A stretch of 14,151 bases of DNA from an uncultured Caulobacteraceae bacterium (GTDB lineage: Bacteria; Pseudomonadota; Alphaproteobacteria; Caulobacterales; Caulobacteraceae), in the NCBI GenBank assembly GCA_937910255.1, contig CALEOQ010000089.1, positions 1 to 14,151 on the forward strand. The letters are read 5' to 3'. Of this stretch, positions 1-9,308 are shown in pieces (within the stretch, counting starts at the first letter, position 1; each line of letters starts with the position of its first letter). Below the pieces are notes generated by a model. The model was not told where the DNA came from. It saw only the letters and a program-made list of their open reading frames with translations, and did not search any database. A program made the translations under genes and the position numbers.

Positions 1-74
1 GGTGTCGCTGTCGCTTGTCGATCGGCGTGTTGTGTCGTGTGTTGTGCGTGGTGTACGTCACGTTTTTTTTTTTT
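1..74. other. Non-genomic read noise with poly-T run
   Basis: Bases 1-62 are G/T-rich with no relation to the GC-rich coding DNA to the right, and bases 63-74 are twelve consecutive T. They sit directly outside the P7 end of an Illumina adapter. Read on the minus strand this is: insert, adapter, poly-A, then A/C-rich noise, which is what a read gives when it runs past the end of a short library fragment. No gene is supported here. A frame running through it (2-1054, plus strand) is spurious. Confidence 0.9.
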
Positions 75-138
75 CAAGCAGAAGACGGCATACGAGATTA
101 CGACGTGACTGGAGTTCAGACGTGTGCTCTTCCGATCT
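75..138. other. Illumina P7 / TruSeq index adapter (contamination)
   Basis: Bases 75-98 match the 24-base P7 flow-cell sequence (starts CAAGCAGAAGACGG, ends TACGAGAT). Bases 99-104 (TACGAC) are in the place of a 6-base index. Bases 105-138 match the 34-base read-2 adapter stub (starts GTGACTGGAGTTC, ends GCTCTTCCGATCT). The match looks complete with no mismatch to the sequence as I know it. Genomic sequence begins at 139. In frame the adapter translates to the known contaminant peptide containing SSRRRHTRL and DWSSDVCSSDL. It should be trimmed. Confidence 0.98.
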
Positions 139-139
139 A

Positions 140-991
140 ATGCTCGCCGATATCGCCGGCCCCGATCGCGCCGAGCAGGGCGTCGGTCAGGGCGTGCAGG
201 CCCGCATCGGCGTCGGAATGGCCGATCAGGGTCTGGTCGTGATCGATCCGCACGCCGCAGAGCCAGACCGCATCGCCCGGCCCCCAGCGGTGCGCGTCGA
301 ACCCCTGGCCCGTGCGGACCAGCCGGGCGCCGGCGGCGAGACGTTCGGCCATGGCGAAGTCCTCCGGATAGGTCAGCTTGAACAGCAGCGGGTCGCCTGG
401 ACAGATCGCCACCGAGCCGCCGGCGGCGGTCACCACCTGGGCGTCGTCCGTAGGCTCCTGGTCGTCCGGCCAGGCGGCGTAGGCGGCGGCGAGCTGGTCG
501 TGGCGGAAGGCCTGGGGGGTCTGGGCCCGCCACAACCCCTCGCGGGACGGGGTTTCCAGCCGGGGCCCGGCCTGCCGCTTAAGGGTGTCGGCCAGGGGCA
601 GGGCGAGGATCGCCCCATCGGCCTGCGTCAGGGCGGCGAGCGCCTGAGACACATGGTCGCGGGTGAGGAAGGGTCGGGCCGCGTCGTGGACGAGGACAGG
701 CTGGTCCCGCCGATGCGGCGACAAGGCCGTGATGGCGGCCCTGACCGAGGCCGATCGGGTGGCGCCGCCCTCAACCAGGGTGATGTTGGGAAGCTCGCCC
801 AGCGCCGACCTGGCGGTCTCGATCATATCGGGGGCGACAGCCACGGCGATGTCGTCGGCGCCGGCGGCCAGCAGGGCCTCCACCGACCAGCGGGCGATGG
901 CTCTTCCCCCCAGCCTGCGCCAGGCCTTGGGCGTCCCTGCGCCCGCGCGGGTCCCGCTTCCCGCGGCGACAACTATGGCCGAAAAGCTCAT
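140..991 (-). CDS. ispDF: Bifunctional IspD/IspF isoprenoid enzyme, 3' end missing
   Basis: Two enzymes of the cytosolic MEP isoprenoid pathway in one chain. IspD (2-C-methyl-D-erythritol 4-phosphate cytidylyltransferase) spans about residues 1-222: nucleotide-binding AAGSGTRAG with PKAW (9-24), GGATRSASVRAA (75-86), VHDAARPF (101-108), TPQAF (158-162). IspF (2,4-cyclodiphosphate synthase) starts near 226: GQGFDAHRW with probable metal ligands D232 and H234, then GHSDADAGLH with H266. The frame ends at residue 284 in DIGEH, where the family normally continues FPP and about 100 more residues. The apparent stop (TAG, 137-139) is made from the last two adapter bases plus one genomic base, so the truncation is an artefact of the contig end, not a pseudogene. 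The ATG at 989-991 lacks a clear Shine-Dalgarno sequence. Fused IspDF is common in alphaproteobacteria. Divergent from dusB. Confidence 0.95.
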
Positions 992-1081
992 GCGGCGTGT
1001 TTAGGGCGCCAAGGCCTGTTGTCCAGGCTTTACGGCGCCGCACAAATTGCCTAAAAAGGCAGCGGTAAGGGTGATCATAAA
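992..1081. promoter_or_regulatory. Divergent ispDF / dusB intergenic region
   Basis: This 90-bp gap should hold promoters for both ispDF (leftward) and the dusB-ntrBC operon (rightward). Visible elements are two GGCGCC palindromes (1005-1010 and 1034-1039) and a perfect small inverted repeat TGCCT-AAAA-AGGCA (1048-1061). A plausible ribosome-binding stretch TAAGGGTG (1066-1073) precedes the dusB ATG. A TTGTCC (1019-1024) 17 bases before ACAAAT is only a weak fit to a sigma-70 promoter, so no promoter is placed precisely. Confidence 0.4.
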
Positions 1082-2089
1082 ATGAGCAATAAGCTCAAGG
1101 TCGGGGAAATTGAGGTTGGCGGGCGCGTCTGGATCGCCCCCATGACCGGCGTGTCCGATCTTCCATTTCGTCGTGCGGCCAGTCGCCTGGGCGCACCCTA
1201 CGTGGCCACGGAGATGGTCGCGTCGGACGAATTCGCCCGTGGCCGGCCCGACGTGGTCCGCCGCGCCGCCGTCGGCGAGGGCCTGCCCCTGATGGTGGTT
1301 CAGCTGGTCGGGCGAGATCCGGCGACCATGGCGCAGGGCGCCCGCCTGGCGGCCAAGGCCGGGGCCGAGATCATCGACATCAATTTCGGCTGCCCGGCCC
1401 GCGAGGTGACCGGCGTCGCCTGCGGCTCTGCCCTGATGCGTGAACCCGATCTGGCGGAGTCCATCGTGGCTGCGGTGGCTCAGGCTGTCGACGTGCCCGT
1501 CACCGTCAAGATGCGGCTGGGGTGGGACGCCGCCAGCCTGAACGCTCCGGAGCTTGCGGCGCGATGCGTCGGCGTCGGCGCCCGGGCGGTCACGGTCCAT
1601 GGCCGCACCCGCAGCCAGTTCTACAAGGGCGCGGCTGACTGGGCCGCCGTGGCCAGGGTCAAGGCCGCCGTGGACGTGCCGGTTATCGTCAATGGCGACA
1701 TCGTCGATGGCGAGACCGCCCGCCAGGCCCTGGCCCTCTCCGGCGCCAATGGCGTCATGGTGGGGCGCGGGGTCTATGGCCGCCCCTGGATCGCCGCCGA
1801 GATCGAGGCGGCCCTGGCAGGCCTGCCCTTCCAAGGTCCGGATGCGTCCACAAGGCTTGCGATCGTCCTCGCCCATTTCGAGGACGCCCTGGACTTCTAC
1901 GGCGCACGCCTGGGTTTGCGGATTTTCCGCAAGCATCTGGCCGCCTACATCGATAACGCGCCTTGGCCCATGCAGGCCGAGGCCAGACGGGCCGCCCGTT
2001 CGCGGCTCTGTCGCCTGGAGGATCCGTCAGAGGTGAAATCTGAACTGGCTGTGCTCTGGCGCGGCCCAGAGGCGAGGTTGGCCGCATGA
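1082..2089 (+). CDS. dusB: tRNA-dihydrouridine synthase, DusB/NifR3 family
   Basis: A 335-residue flavoprotein that reduces specific uridines in the tRNA D-loop to dihydrouridine, using FMN and NADPH. TIM-barrel landmarks are IAPMTGVSDLPFR (18-30, FMN-binding start), the active-site motif NFGCPAREVTG with probable catalytic Cys104, GSALM (115-119), VKMRLGW (142-148, Lys143), VHGRTRSQFYKG (172-183, His173), NGDI (204-207) and GVMVGRGVYGRPW (224-236, phosphate-binding loop). Length is normal for the family. The ATG at 1082 follows TAAGGGTG at a good distance. The stop overlaps the ntrB start (ATGA, 2086-2089), so the genes are translationally coupled. The same order gave the family its old name nifR3 in Rhodobacter. 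DusB rather than DusA or DusC is inferred from the motif style and the ntrBC neighbourhood. Confidence 0.95.
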   Translation: MSNKLKVGEIEVGGRVWIAPMTGVSDLPFRRAASRLGAPYVATEMVASDEFARGRPDVVRRAAVGEGLPLMVVQLVGRDPATMAQGARLAAKAGAEIIDINFGCPAREVTGVACGSALMREPDLAESIVAAVAQAVDVPVTVKMRLGWDAASLNAPELAARCVGVGARAVTVHGRTRSQFYKGAADWAAVARVKAAVDVPVIVNGDIVDGETARQALALSGANGVMVGRGVYGRPWIAAEIEAALAGLPFQGPDASTRLAIVLAHFEDALDFYGARLGLRIFRKHLAAYIDNAPWPMQAEARRAARSRLCRLEDPSEVKSELAVLWRGPEARLAA

Positions 2090-3201
2090 CGAGCCGGACC
2101 AAGACGACATCCAGCGGCGCAGAGCTTTCGGCGCTCAAGTCCGCCGCCTTCGACCTGAGCCCGGAGCCGGCCATGGTCATAGACCGCGACGGCGCGCTCA
2201 TTGCGGTCAACGAAGCTGCAGAGGCCCTGTTCGGCCAGGGCCTGGGCCTGCTGGCCCGCGGCCGCTTCAGGGCCGCCCTGCCGCCGGGCTCCCCCCTGGT
2301 CGAACTGCTCAATCGCGCCCTCGAGGAGGGGGGCGCGGTGCGCGAGCGGGGCATCGGCATGAACCTCTTTGGTCTGCCCCCCTTCGAGGCCGACGGCGCG
2401 GCCGCGCCCTTGGGCGACGGTTCGGTCCTGCTGACCCTGCAGGTCAAGGGTGGGGTCTTTTCGGAGTTCGCCGGCGATGTGGCGGGGCTTCGCTCGATCA
2501 TGGGCCTGGGCCGCATGCTGGCCCACGAGATCAAGAATCCCCTGGCCGGGATCCGCGGCGCCGCTCAGCTGCTGAAGGCCGGGGCCAAGGCCGAGGACGT
2601 GCCCCTGGCTCAGCTGATCGTCGATGAGACCGATCGGGTGAAGCGCCTGGTGGACCGCATGGAGGTGTTCGCTGACGACGCGCCGCCGGCCCGCAATCCG
2701 GTCAATATCCATGAGGTCCTCGACCGCGTCCGCGCCCTGGCGGTGAACGGCGTGGCCGATGGCCTGTTGCTGCGAGAGCAGTACGATCCGTCTCTGCCCT
2801 CGACCCCGGGGGACGAGGATCAACTGATCCAGGTCTTCCTGAACCTGGTCAAGAACGCCTCGGAAGCCGCTCATGCCCGCGGCGATGGCCGCGGCGAGGT
2901 GCTGATCACCACGGCCTACCGGCACGGGGTGCGGGTGCGTTCGGCCAAGGACCGTCAGCTGCGCGGCACGCCTCTGGAGGTGCGAATCCAGGACAACGGA
3001 CCCGGCGTGCCCTCGCACCTGCGCGAGAGCCTGTTTCAACCCTTCATCACCACCAAGCCGAACGGTGCAGGTCTTGGCCTCGCGCTCGTCTCCAAGCTGG
3101 TGGCCGGCCATGGCGGCCTGATCGACTTCGAGTCTGAACCTGGGCGGACAGTTTTCCGCGTGTTGCTTCCCATTGTGACCGAAAAGGACGTCTCGGCATG
3201 A
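2086..3201 (+). CDS. ntrB: Nitrogen-regulation sensor histidine kinase NtrB
   Basis: A 371-residue cytoplasmic histidine kinase/phosphatase that controls NtrC, classically in response to PII signalling of nitrogen status. No membrane segment is visible. A PAS-like sensor region covers about 20-120 (PAMVIDRDGALIAVNEAAEALFG). The dimerisation/phosphoacceptor helix has LAHEIKNPLAGIRGAAQLL with phosphoacceptor His147. The ATPase domain shows the N box NLVKNASEA (253-261), G1 box DNGPGVP (303-309), LFQPFITTK (317-324) and G2 box GAGLGLAL (327-334). All catalytic boxes are intact and length is typical. The start overlaps the dusB stop and its own stop overlaps the ntrC start, both as ATGA, so kinase and regulator are probably made in linked amounts. 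Its partner NtrC is immediately downstream. Confidence 0.95.
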   Translation: MTSRTKTTSSGAELSALKSAAFDLSPEPAMVIDRDGALIAVNEAAEALFGQGLGLLARGRFRAALPPGSPLVELLNRALEEGGAVRERGIGMNLFGLPPFEADGAAAPLGDGSVLLTLQVKGGVFSEFAGDVAGLRSIMGLGRMLAHEIKNPLAGIRGAAQLLKAGAKAEDVPLAQLIVDETDRVKRLVDRMEVFADDAPPARNPVNIHEVLDRVRALAVNGVADGLLLREQYDPSLPSTPGDEDQLIQVFLNLVKNASEAAHARGDGRGEVLITTAYRHGVRVRSAKDRQLRGTPLEVRIQDNGPGVPSHLRESLFQPFITTKPNGAGLGLALVSKLVAGHGGLIDFESEPGRTVFRVLLPIVTEKDVSA

Positions 3202-4625
3202 GCGCCGCAGGTAAGAAGATCCTCATTGCGGATGACGACTCCTCCATCCGACTTGTCCTGTCCCAGTCCTTCACCCGCCTGGGTTATCAGGTTCGCGCCA
3301 CCGGCAACGCCTCGACCCTGCTGAAGTGGGTGTCCGAAGGCGAGGGCGACCTGGTCATCACCGACGTGATGATGCCCGACGAGAACGTGTTCGACGTGCT
3401 GCCGCGCATCCGCAAGGAGCGCCCCAAGCTGCCGGTCATCGTGATGAGCGCGCAGAACACCCTGCTGACCGCCGTGAACGCCGCCGAGATCGGCGCCTTC
3501 GACTATGTGCCCAAGCCCTTCGACCTGGACGACATGACCGCCGTGGCGCGCCGGGCCCTGTCGCGCCCGGCCGACGCCGAAGCCTCCCGCGCCCAGGCCC
3601 GGGCCATGCGTGACGAGCGCCTGCCGCTGATCGGCCGCTCGACCCCGATGCAGGAGGTCTATCGCACCATCGCCCGCCTGGTCGGCGCCGACCTGACCGT
3701 GCTGATCCTCGGCGAATCCGGGACGGGCAAGGAGCTGGTGGCCCGCGCCCTGCACGACATGGGGCGTCGCAAGGACGGCAAGTTCGTCGTCATCAACCTG
3801 GCGGCCACCCCGCGCGAGCGGGTCGAGACCGAGCTGTTTGGCCGCGCCGACACCGAGGGCGACAGCGGCAAGCTGGTGGAGGCCGACGGCGGCACCCTGT
3901 TCCTGGACGAGATCGGCGACATGCCCCTGGACGCTCAGACGCGTCTCCTGCGGGTGATCGACGGTTCCGAGCCGGCTTTGAACCCCAAGACCGGCCGCCG
4001 GCCCAACGCCCGGCTCATCGCCGCCACCAATCGCGACCTGCGCGGCCTGATCCAGCAGGGCCTGTTCCGGGAGGATCTCTATTTCCGCCTGAACGTGGCG
4101 CCGATCCGCCTGCCGCCCCTGCGCGACCGGACCGAGGATATTCCCGACCTCGCCCGCTCCTTCCTGCTGCGCGCCAACCGCGAGGGCCTACCGTCAAAGA
4201 CCATCGATCAGGCCGCCCTGGAACGGCTGAAGCTCCATGCGTGGCCGGGCAATGTCCGCGAGCTCGAGAACCTGATCCGGCGGATCTGCGCCCTCTATGC
4301 CGAAGAGCTGATCACCGCGCGCATCGTGGAAAAGGAGTTGGTGGACCAGCAGCCCAGCCAGCCGGGGCAGGAGGGGCCGCTGACCCTCGCCCAGCTCGTG
4401 GAGCGCCACCTGGGGGGCTATTTCGCCGAGCAGCCTGACGGGGTGCCGCCGGCTGGCCTCTATGACCGGGTGCTGGAGGAGGTCGAGCGGCCGCTGATCC
4501 AGCTCACCCTGGCGGCCACGCGGGGCAACCAGGTGCGGGCCGCCGAAATCCTCGGTCTCAACCGCAACACCCTGCGCAAGAAGATCCAGGATCTGGGCGT
4601 CGATCTGACCCGTGGTCGGCGTTGA
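3198..4625 (+). CDS. ntrC: Response regulator NtrC lacking the GAFTGA loop
   Basis: A 475-residue NtrC-family regulator. The receiver domain (about 5-122) has acidic residues D12-D14, phosphoacceptor Asp56 in ITDVMMPDENVFD, and the K106 switch region. The AAA+ domain (about 142-370) has Walker A GESGTGKE (172-179), Walker B GTLFLDEIGD (232-241), probable arginine fingers in FREDLYFRLN (R291, R297) and WPGNVRELEN (349-358). The Fis-type helix-turn-helix lies near 446-465 (RAAEILGLNRNTLRKKI). After ELFG (212-215) the usual GAFTGA sigma-54 contact loop is missing: residues 216-231 are RADTEGDSGKLVEADG, about six residues shorter than in enteric NtrC, with reading frame and flanks intact. Loss of this motif is known for Rhodobacter capsulatus NtrC and, as I recall, Caulobacter NtrC. 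A good Shine-Dalgarno sequence AAGGA (3184-3188) precedes the ATG. Confidence 0.95.
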   Translation: MSAAGKKILIADDDSSIRLVLSQSFTRLGYQVRATGNASTLLKWVSEGEGDLVITDVMMPDENVFDVLPRIRKERPKLPVIVMSAQNTLLTAVNAAEIGAFDYVPKPFDLDDMTAVARRALSRPADAEASRAQARAMRDERLPLIGRSTPMQEVYRTIARLVGADLTVLILGESGTGKELVARALHDMGRRKDGKFVVINLAATPRERVETELFGRADTEGDSGKLVEADGGTLFLDEIGDMPLDAQTRLLRVIDGSEPALNPKTGRRPNARLIAATNRDLRGLIQQGLFREDLYFRLNVAPIRLPPLRDRTEDIPDLARSFLLRANREGLPSKTIDQAALERLKLHAWPGNVRELENLIRRICALYAEELITARIVEKELVDQQPSQPGQEGPLTLAQLVERHLGGYFAEQPDGVPPAGLYDRVLEEVERPLIQLTLAATRGNQVRAAEILGLNRNTLRKKIQDLGVDLTRGRR

Positions 4626-4649
4626 TGGGCGGCGAACGAGGACCGACCA
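4613..4649 (+). repeat. Inverted repeat across the ntrC stop codon
   Basis: TGGTCGG (4613-4619) and CCGACCA (4643-4649) are perfect 7-base complements separated by 23 bases that include the ntrC TGA. The transcript could fold here, but no T-run follows, so it is not a typical intrinsic terminator. It may simply be chance in GC-rich DNA. Confidence 0.3.
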
Positions 4650-4668
4650 ACAACCTGGCGTAATCTGG

Positions 4669-4682
4669 CAACATGAGTGTTG
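4669..4682. promoter_or_regulatory. Small dyad upstream of ntrY
   Basis: CAACA-TGAG-TGTTG is a perfect 5+4+5 inverted repeat, 35 bases before the ntrY ATG, in the only sizeable gap (4626-4717) of the ntr cluster. It resembles a regulator half-site pair. A CAA...TTG dyad has been reported for NtrX in other alphaproteobacteria, as I recall with a shorter spacer (here CAA and TTG are 8 bases apart), so the link to NtrX is only a suggestion. No clear promoter is visible in this gap. Confidence 0.3.
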
Positions 4683-4717
4683 AGTTCTAGACACAGTTGC
4701 GCCTAGGCTCACTTCGC

Positions 4718-6950
<2,233 letters not shown>

Positions 6951-6961
<11 letters not shown>

Positions 6962-8342
6962 CGTTCTGGTGGTGGACGACGAGGCCGACATCCGCGACCT
7001 GGTGGCGGGAATTCTGTCGGACGAAGGCTATGAGGTGCGCACCGCCTCGGACTCGGAGTCCGCCCTGGCGGCGGTGCGGGCCCGGCGGCCATCCCTGCTG
7101 ATCCTGGATATCTGGATGCAGGGCGGGGGCATGGACGGGCTGGAGCTGCTGGACCTGGTCAAGTCCCTCGACCCGGACCTGCCCGTGGTGATGATCTCCG
7201 GCCACGGCAATATCGAGACGGCCGTCAGCGCCATCAAGCGCGGCGCCTACGACTTCCTGGAGAAGCCGTTCAAGTCCGACCGGCTGCTGCTGGTGGTGGA
7301 GCGCGCCCTGGAGGCGGCCAATCTGCGCCGGGAAAACCGCCGCCTGCGGACCCAGGCCATCATGCCCGAGGGGCTGATCGGCAAGTCCATGCCCGCCCAG
7401 CACCTGCGTCAGATGATCGCCAAGCTGGCCGCCGCCAACAGCCGCGTGCTGATCGCCGGCCCTCCGGGCTCGGGCAAGGAGACGGTGGCGCGCCTGATCC
7501 ATTCCGGCAGTCCCCGGGGCAAGGGCGAGTTCGTGGCCATCAGCGCAGCGGGCATGACGCCGGAACGCATGGATGTGGAGCTTTTCGGCGTCGAAGGCGA
7601 GGCGGGCCGCCCAGGCAAGATCGGCGTGTTCGAACGCGCCCACGCCGGCACCCTCTATCTCGACGAAGTGGCCGACATGCCCCGCGAGACCCAGAGCCGC
7701 ATCCTGCGGGTGCTGGTCGAGCAGCGCTTCCGGCGGGTGAACGGCGACGCCGACGTCCAGGTCGATGTGCGGGTGATCTCGTCCACCTCGCGCAACCTCC
7801 GCGAGGAGATCGCCGAGGGCCGGTTCCGCGAGGATCTGTTCCATCGCCTGAACGTGGTCCCCGTGGCCGTGCCCGGCGTGTCGGAGCGTCGCGAAGACAT
7901 CCCCGAGCTGGTGGAGAACTTCATCGAGCGGATCTGCGAGGCCAGCGGCATGCCCCGGCGCGTCCTGGCCGAGGACGCCATCGCCTCCCTGCAGGTCCGC
8001 CCCTGGCCGGGCAATCTGCGTCAGCTGCGCAATGTGGTCGAGCGGATGCTGATCCTCAGCTCGGGCGATCCGGCCGAGCCGATCACCGCCGATATGGTGC
8101 CCTCGGACGCCCCGCCCGGCGACGGCGGCGGCCTGATGGGGGCCGACAAGATCATCGCCCTGCCGCTACGCGAAGCCCGTGAGACCTTCGAGCGGGAGTA
8201 TCTCAGCGCTCAGATGATGCGGTTCTCCGGCAATATCTCTCGCACGGCGGCCTTCATCGGCATGGAACGCTCGGCCCTTCACCGCAAACTCAAGTCCCTG
8301 GGTCTTTCCGGGGCCCGCGCGCTCGAGGAGGGCGTCGAATAG
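6951..8342 (+). CDS. ntrX: Response regulator NtrX, also lacking GAFTGA
   Basis: A 463-residue NtrC-like regulator paired with NtrY. The receiver domain has D9, D10 and phosphoacceptor Asp53 (LLILDIWMQGGGMDG) with KPF near 105-107. The AAA+ domain has Walker A GPPGSGKE (170-177), Walker B GTLYLDEVAD (233-242), FREDLFHRLN (292-301) and PWPGNLRQLRN (351-361). A Fis-type helix-turn-helix lies near 427-450 (ISRTAAFIGMERSALHRKL). After ELFG (210-213) comes VEGEAGRPGKIGVFERAHAG, with no GAFTGA sigma-54 contact loop. This is expected for the NtrX subfamily and argues against a classical sigma-54 activator role; direct control of sigma-70 promoters or repression is more likely. The gene overlaps ntrY by 11 bases, and the next gene starts two bases after the stop, so it sits mid-operon. 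Confidence 0.95.
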
Positions 8343-8344
8343 TC

Positions 8345-9208
8345 ATGGGGCGTATCGCCTATGTGAATGGCCGCTATGGCCCGCACGCCGAAGCCGCGGT
8401 CCATATTGAGGATCGGGGCTATCAGCTGGCCGATGCGGTCTATGAGGTCTGGTCGGTGTTCGACGGAAAGCTCGCCGACGCCGAGGGCCATTTCGCCCGG
8501 CTGAAGCGCAGCCTGGGCGAGCTGCGGATTCCGGAGCCCATGTCGCGGGCGGCCCTGACCGTCGTGCTGCGCGAGGTGCTGCGGCGGAACATGGTGCGCG
8601 AAGGTCTGATCTATCTCCAGGTCAGCCGCGGCGTGGCCCCGCGCGACCACGCCTTTCCAGACCATCCCTTGCGCCCGGCCGTGGTCATCACCGCCAAGTC
8701 CCTGGACCGGGCGGCGAGCGAGGCCAAGGCAGCGCTGGGGATCTCGGTGATCACCACCCCGGAGAACCGCTGGGGCCGGTGCGACATCAAGACCGTCGGC
8801 CTGTTGCCCAATGTCCTGGCCCGCCAGGCGGCCCGGGAGCAGGGGGCGGCCGAAGCCCTGTTCGTCGACGAGGCGGGGCTCATCACCGAGGGCACCTCGG
8901 CCAATGCCTGGATCCTCGATCAGGCCGGCGTGCTGCGCACCCGAGACACCGGCGCCAACATCCTTCGCGGCGTCACCCGCCACACCCTGCTCGATGTGAT
9001 CGCCCAGGCGCAGCTGAAGGTCGAAGAGCGCCCGTTCACGCCCCAGGAGATGGCCGACGCCAAGGAAGCCTTCATCACCGGCGCCGGCTCTCTCGTCCTG
9101 CCCGTGGTGAAGATCGATGGCCAGCCGATCGGCGACGGCGCGCCGGGGCCGGTGGCGAAGCGCCTGCGGAGCCTCTATATCGAACGGGCGAAGCAGACCG
9201 CCCTCTGA
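8345..9208 (+). CDS. D-amino-acid aminotransferase-like class IV PLP enzyme
   Basis: A 287-residue class IV aminotransferase. The fold-type IV features are DRGYQLADAVYEVW (about 23-36), where VYEV favours D-amino-acid aminotransferase over branched-chain or aminodeoxychorismate enzymes, catalytic Lys149 in CDIKTVGLLPNVLARQAA, and a phosphate-binding TEGTSANAWIL near 180-190. The likely reaction is transamination between D-alanine and 2-oxoglutarate to give D-glutamate and pyruvate, in the cytoplasm, but substrate cannot be read from sequence. Length is typical. The ATG lies two bases after the ntrX stop, with GAGGAGGG (8325-8332) inside ntrX as a somewhat distant ribosome-binding site, so it is probably co-transcribed with ntrYX. 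It could be named dat; I leave the symbol blank because branched-chain or lyase relatives share these motifs. Confidence 0.88.
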   Translation: MGRIAYVNGRYGPHAEAAVHIEDRGYQLADAVYEVWSVFDGKLADAEGHFARLKRSLGELRIPEPMSRAALTVVLREVLRRNMVREGLIYLQVSRGVAPRDHAFPDHPLRPAVVITAKSLDRAASEAKAALGISVITTPENRWGRCDIKTVGLLPNVLARQAAREQGAAEALFVDEAGLITEGTSANAWILDQAGVLRTRDTGANILRGVTRHTLLDVIAQAQLKVEERPFTPQEMADAKEAFITGAGSLVLPVVKIDGQPIGDGAPGPVAKRLRSLYIERAKQTAL

Positions 9209-9308
9209 ATGGGCCGACCGTGATTGCACGGCGGCTCTGGGTTGGACTAGCTTGCCTTATGTGTGTGGGGGCGCGTGGCCCCTCAATCGGAGAAAAGGGC
9301 GAAAAGCC
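9209..9308 (+). promoter_or_regulatory. hfq leader and probable promoter region
   Basis: This 100-bp gap separates the aminotransferase from hfq. A perfect all-GC hairpin GGGGC-GCGTG-GCCCC (9268-9282) lies 26 bases before the ATG, followed by a purine-rich stretch (GGAGAAAAGGGCGAAAAG, 9289-9306) that includes the ribosome-binding bases. TTGCAC (9224-9229) is a possible -35 element, but no matching -10 is convincing. E. coli hfq is known to be autoregulated through Hfq binding to its own leader. The purine-rich stretch here makes the same plausible, without proving it. Confidence 0.4.

Noticed and set aside
1945..3111. Minus-strand open frame of 388 codons opposite ntrB
   Set aside because: No motifs and shadow-like composition; NtrB on the plus strand has every histidine kinase box.
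9117..9308. N-terminal extension of hfq back to 9117
   Set aside because: It would overlap the end of the aminotransferase gene and add residues unlike any Hfq; the conserved N-terminus starts at 9309.
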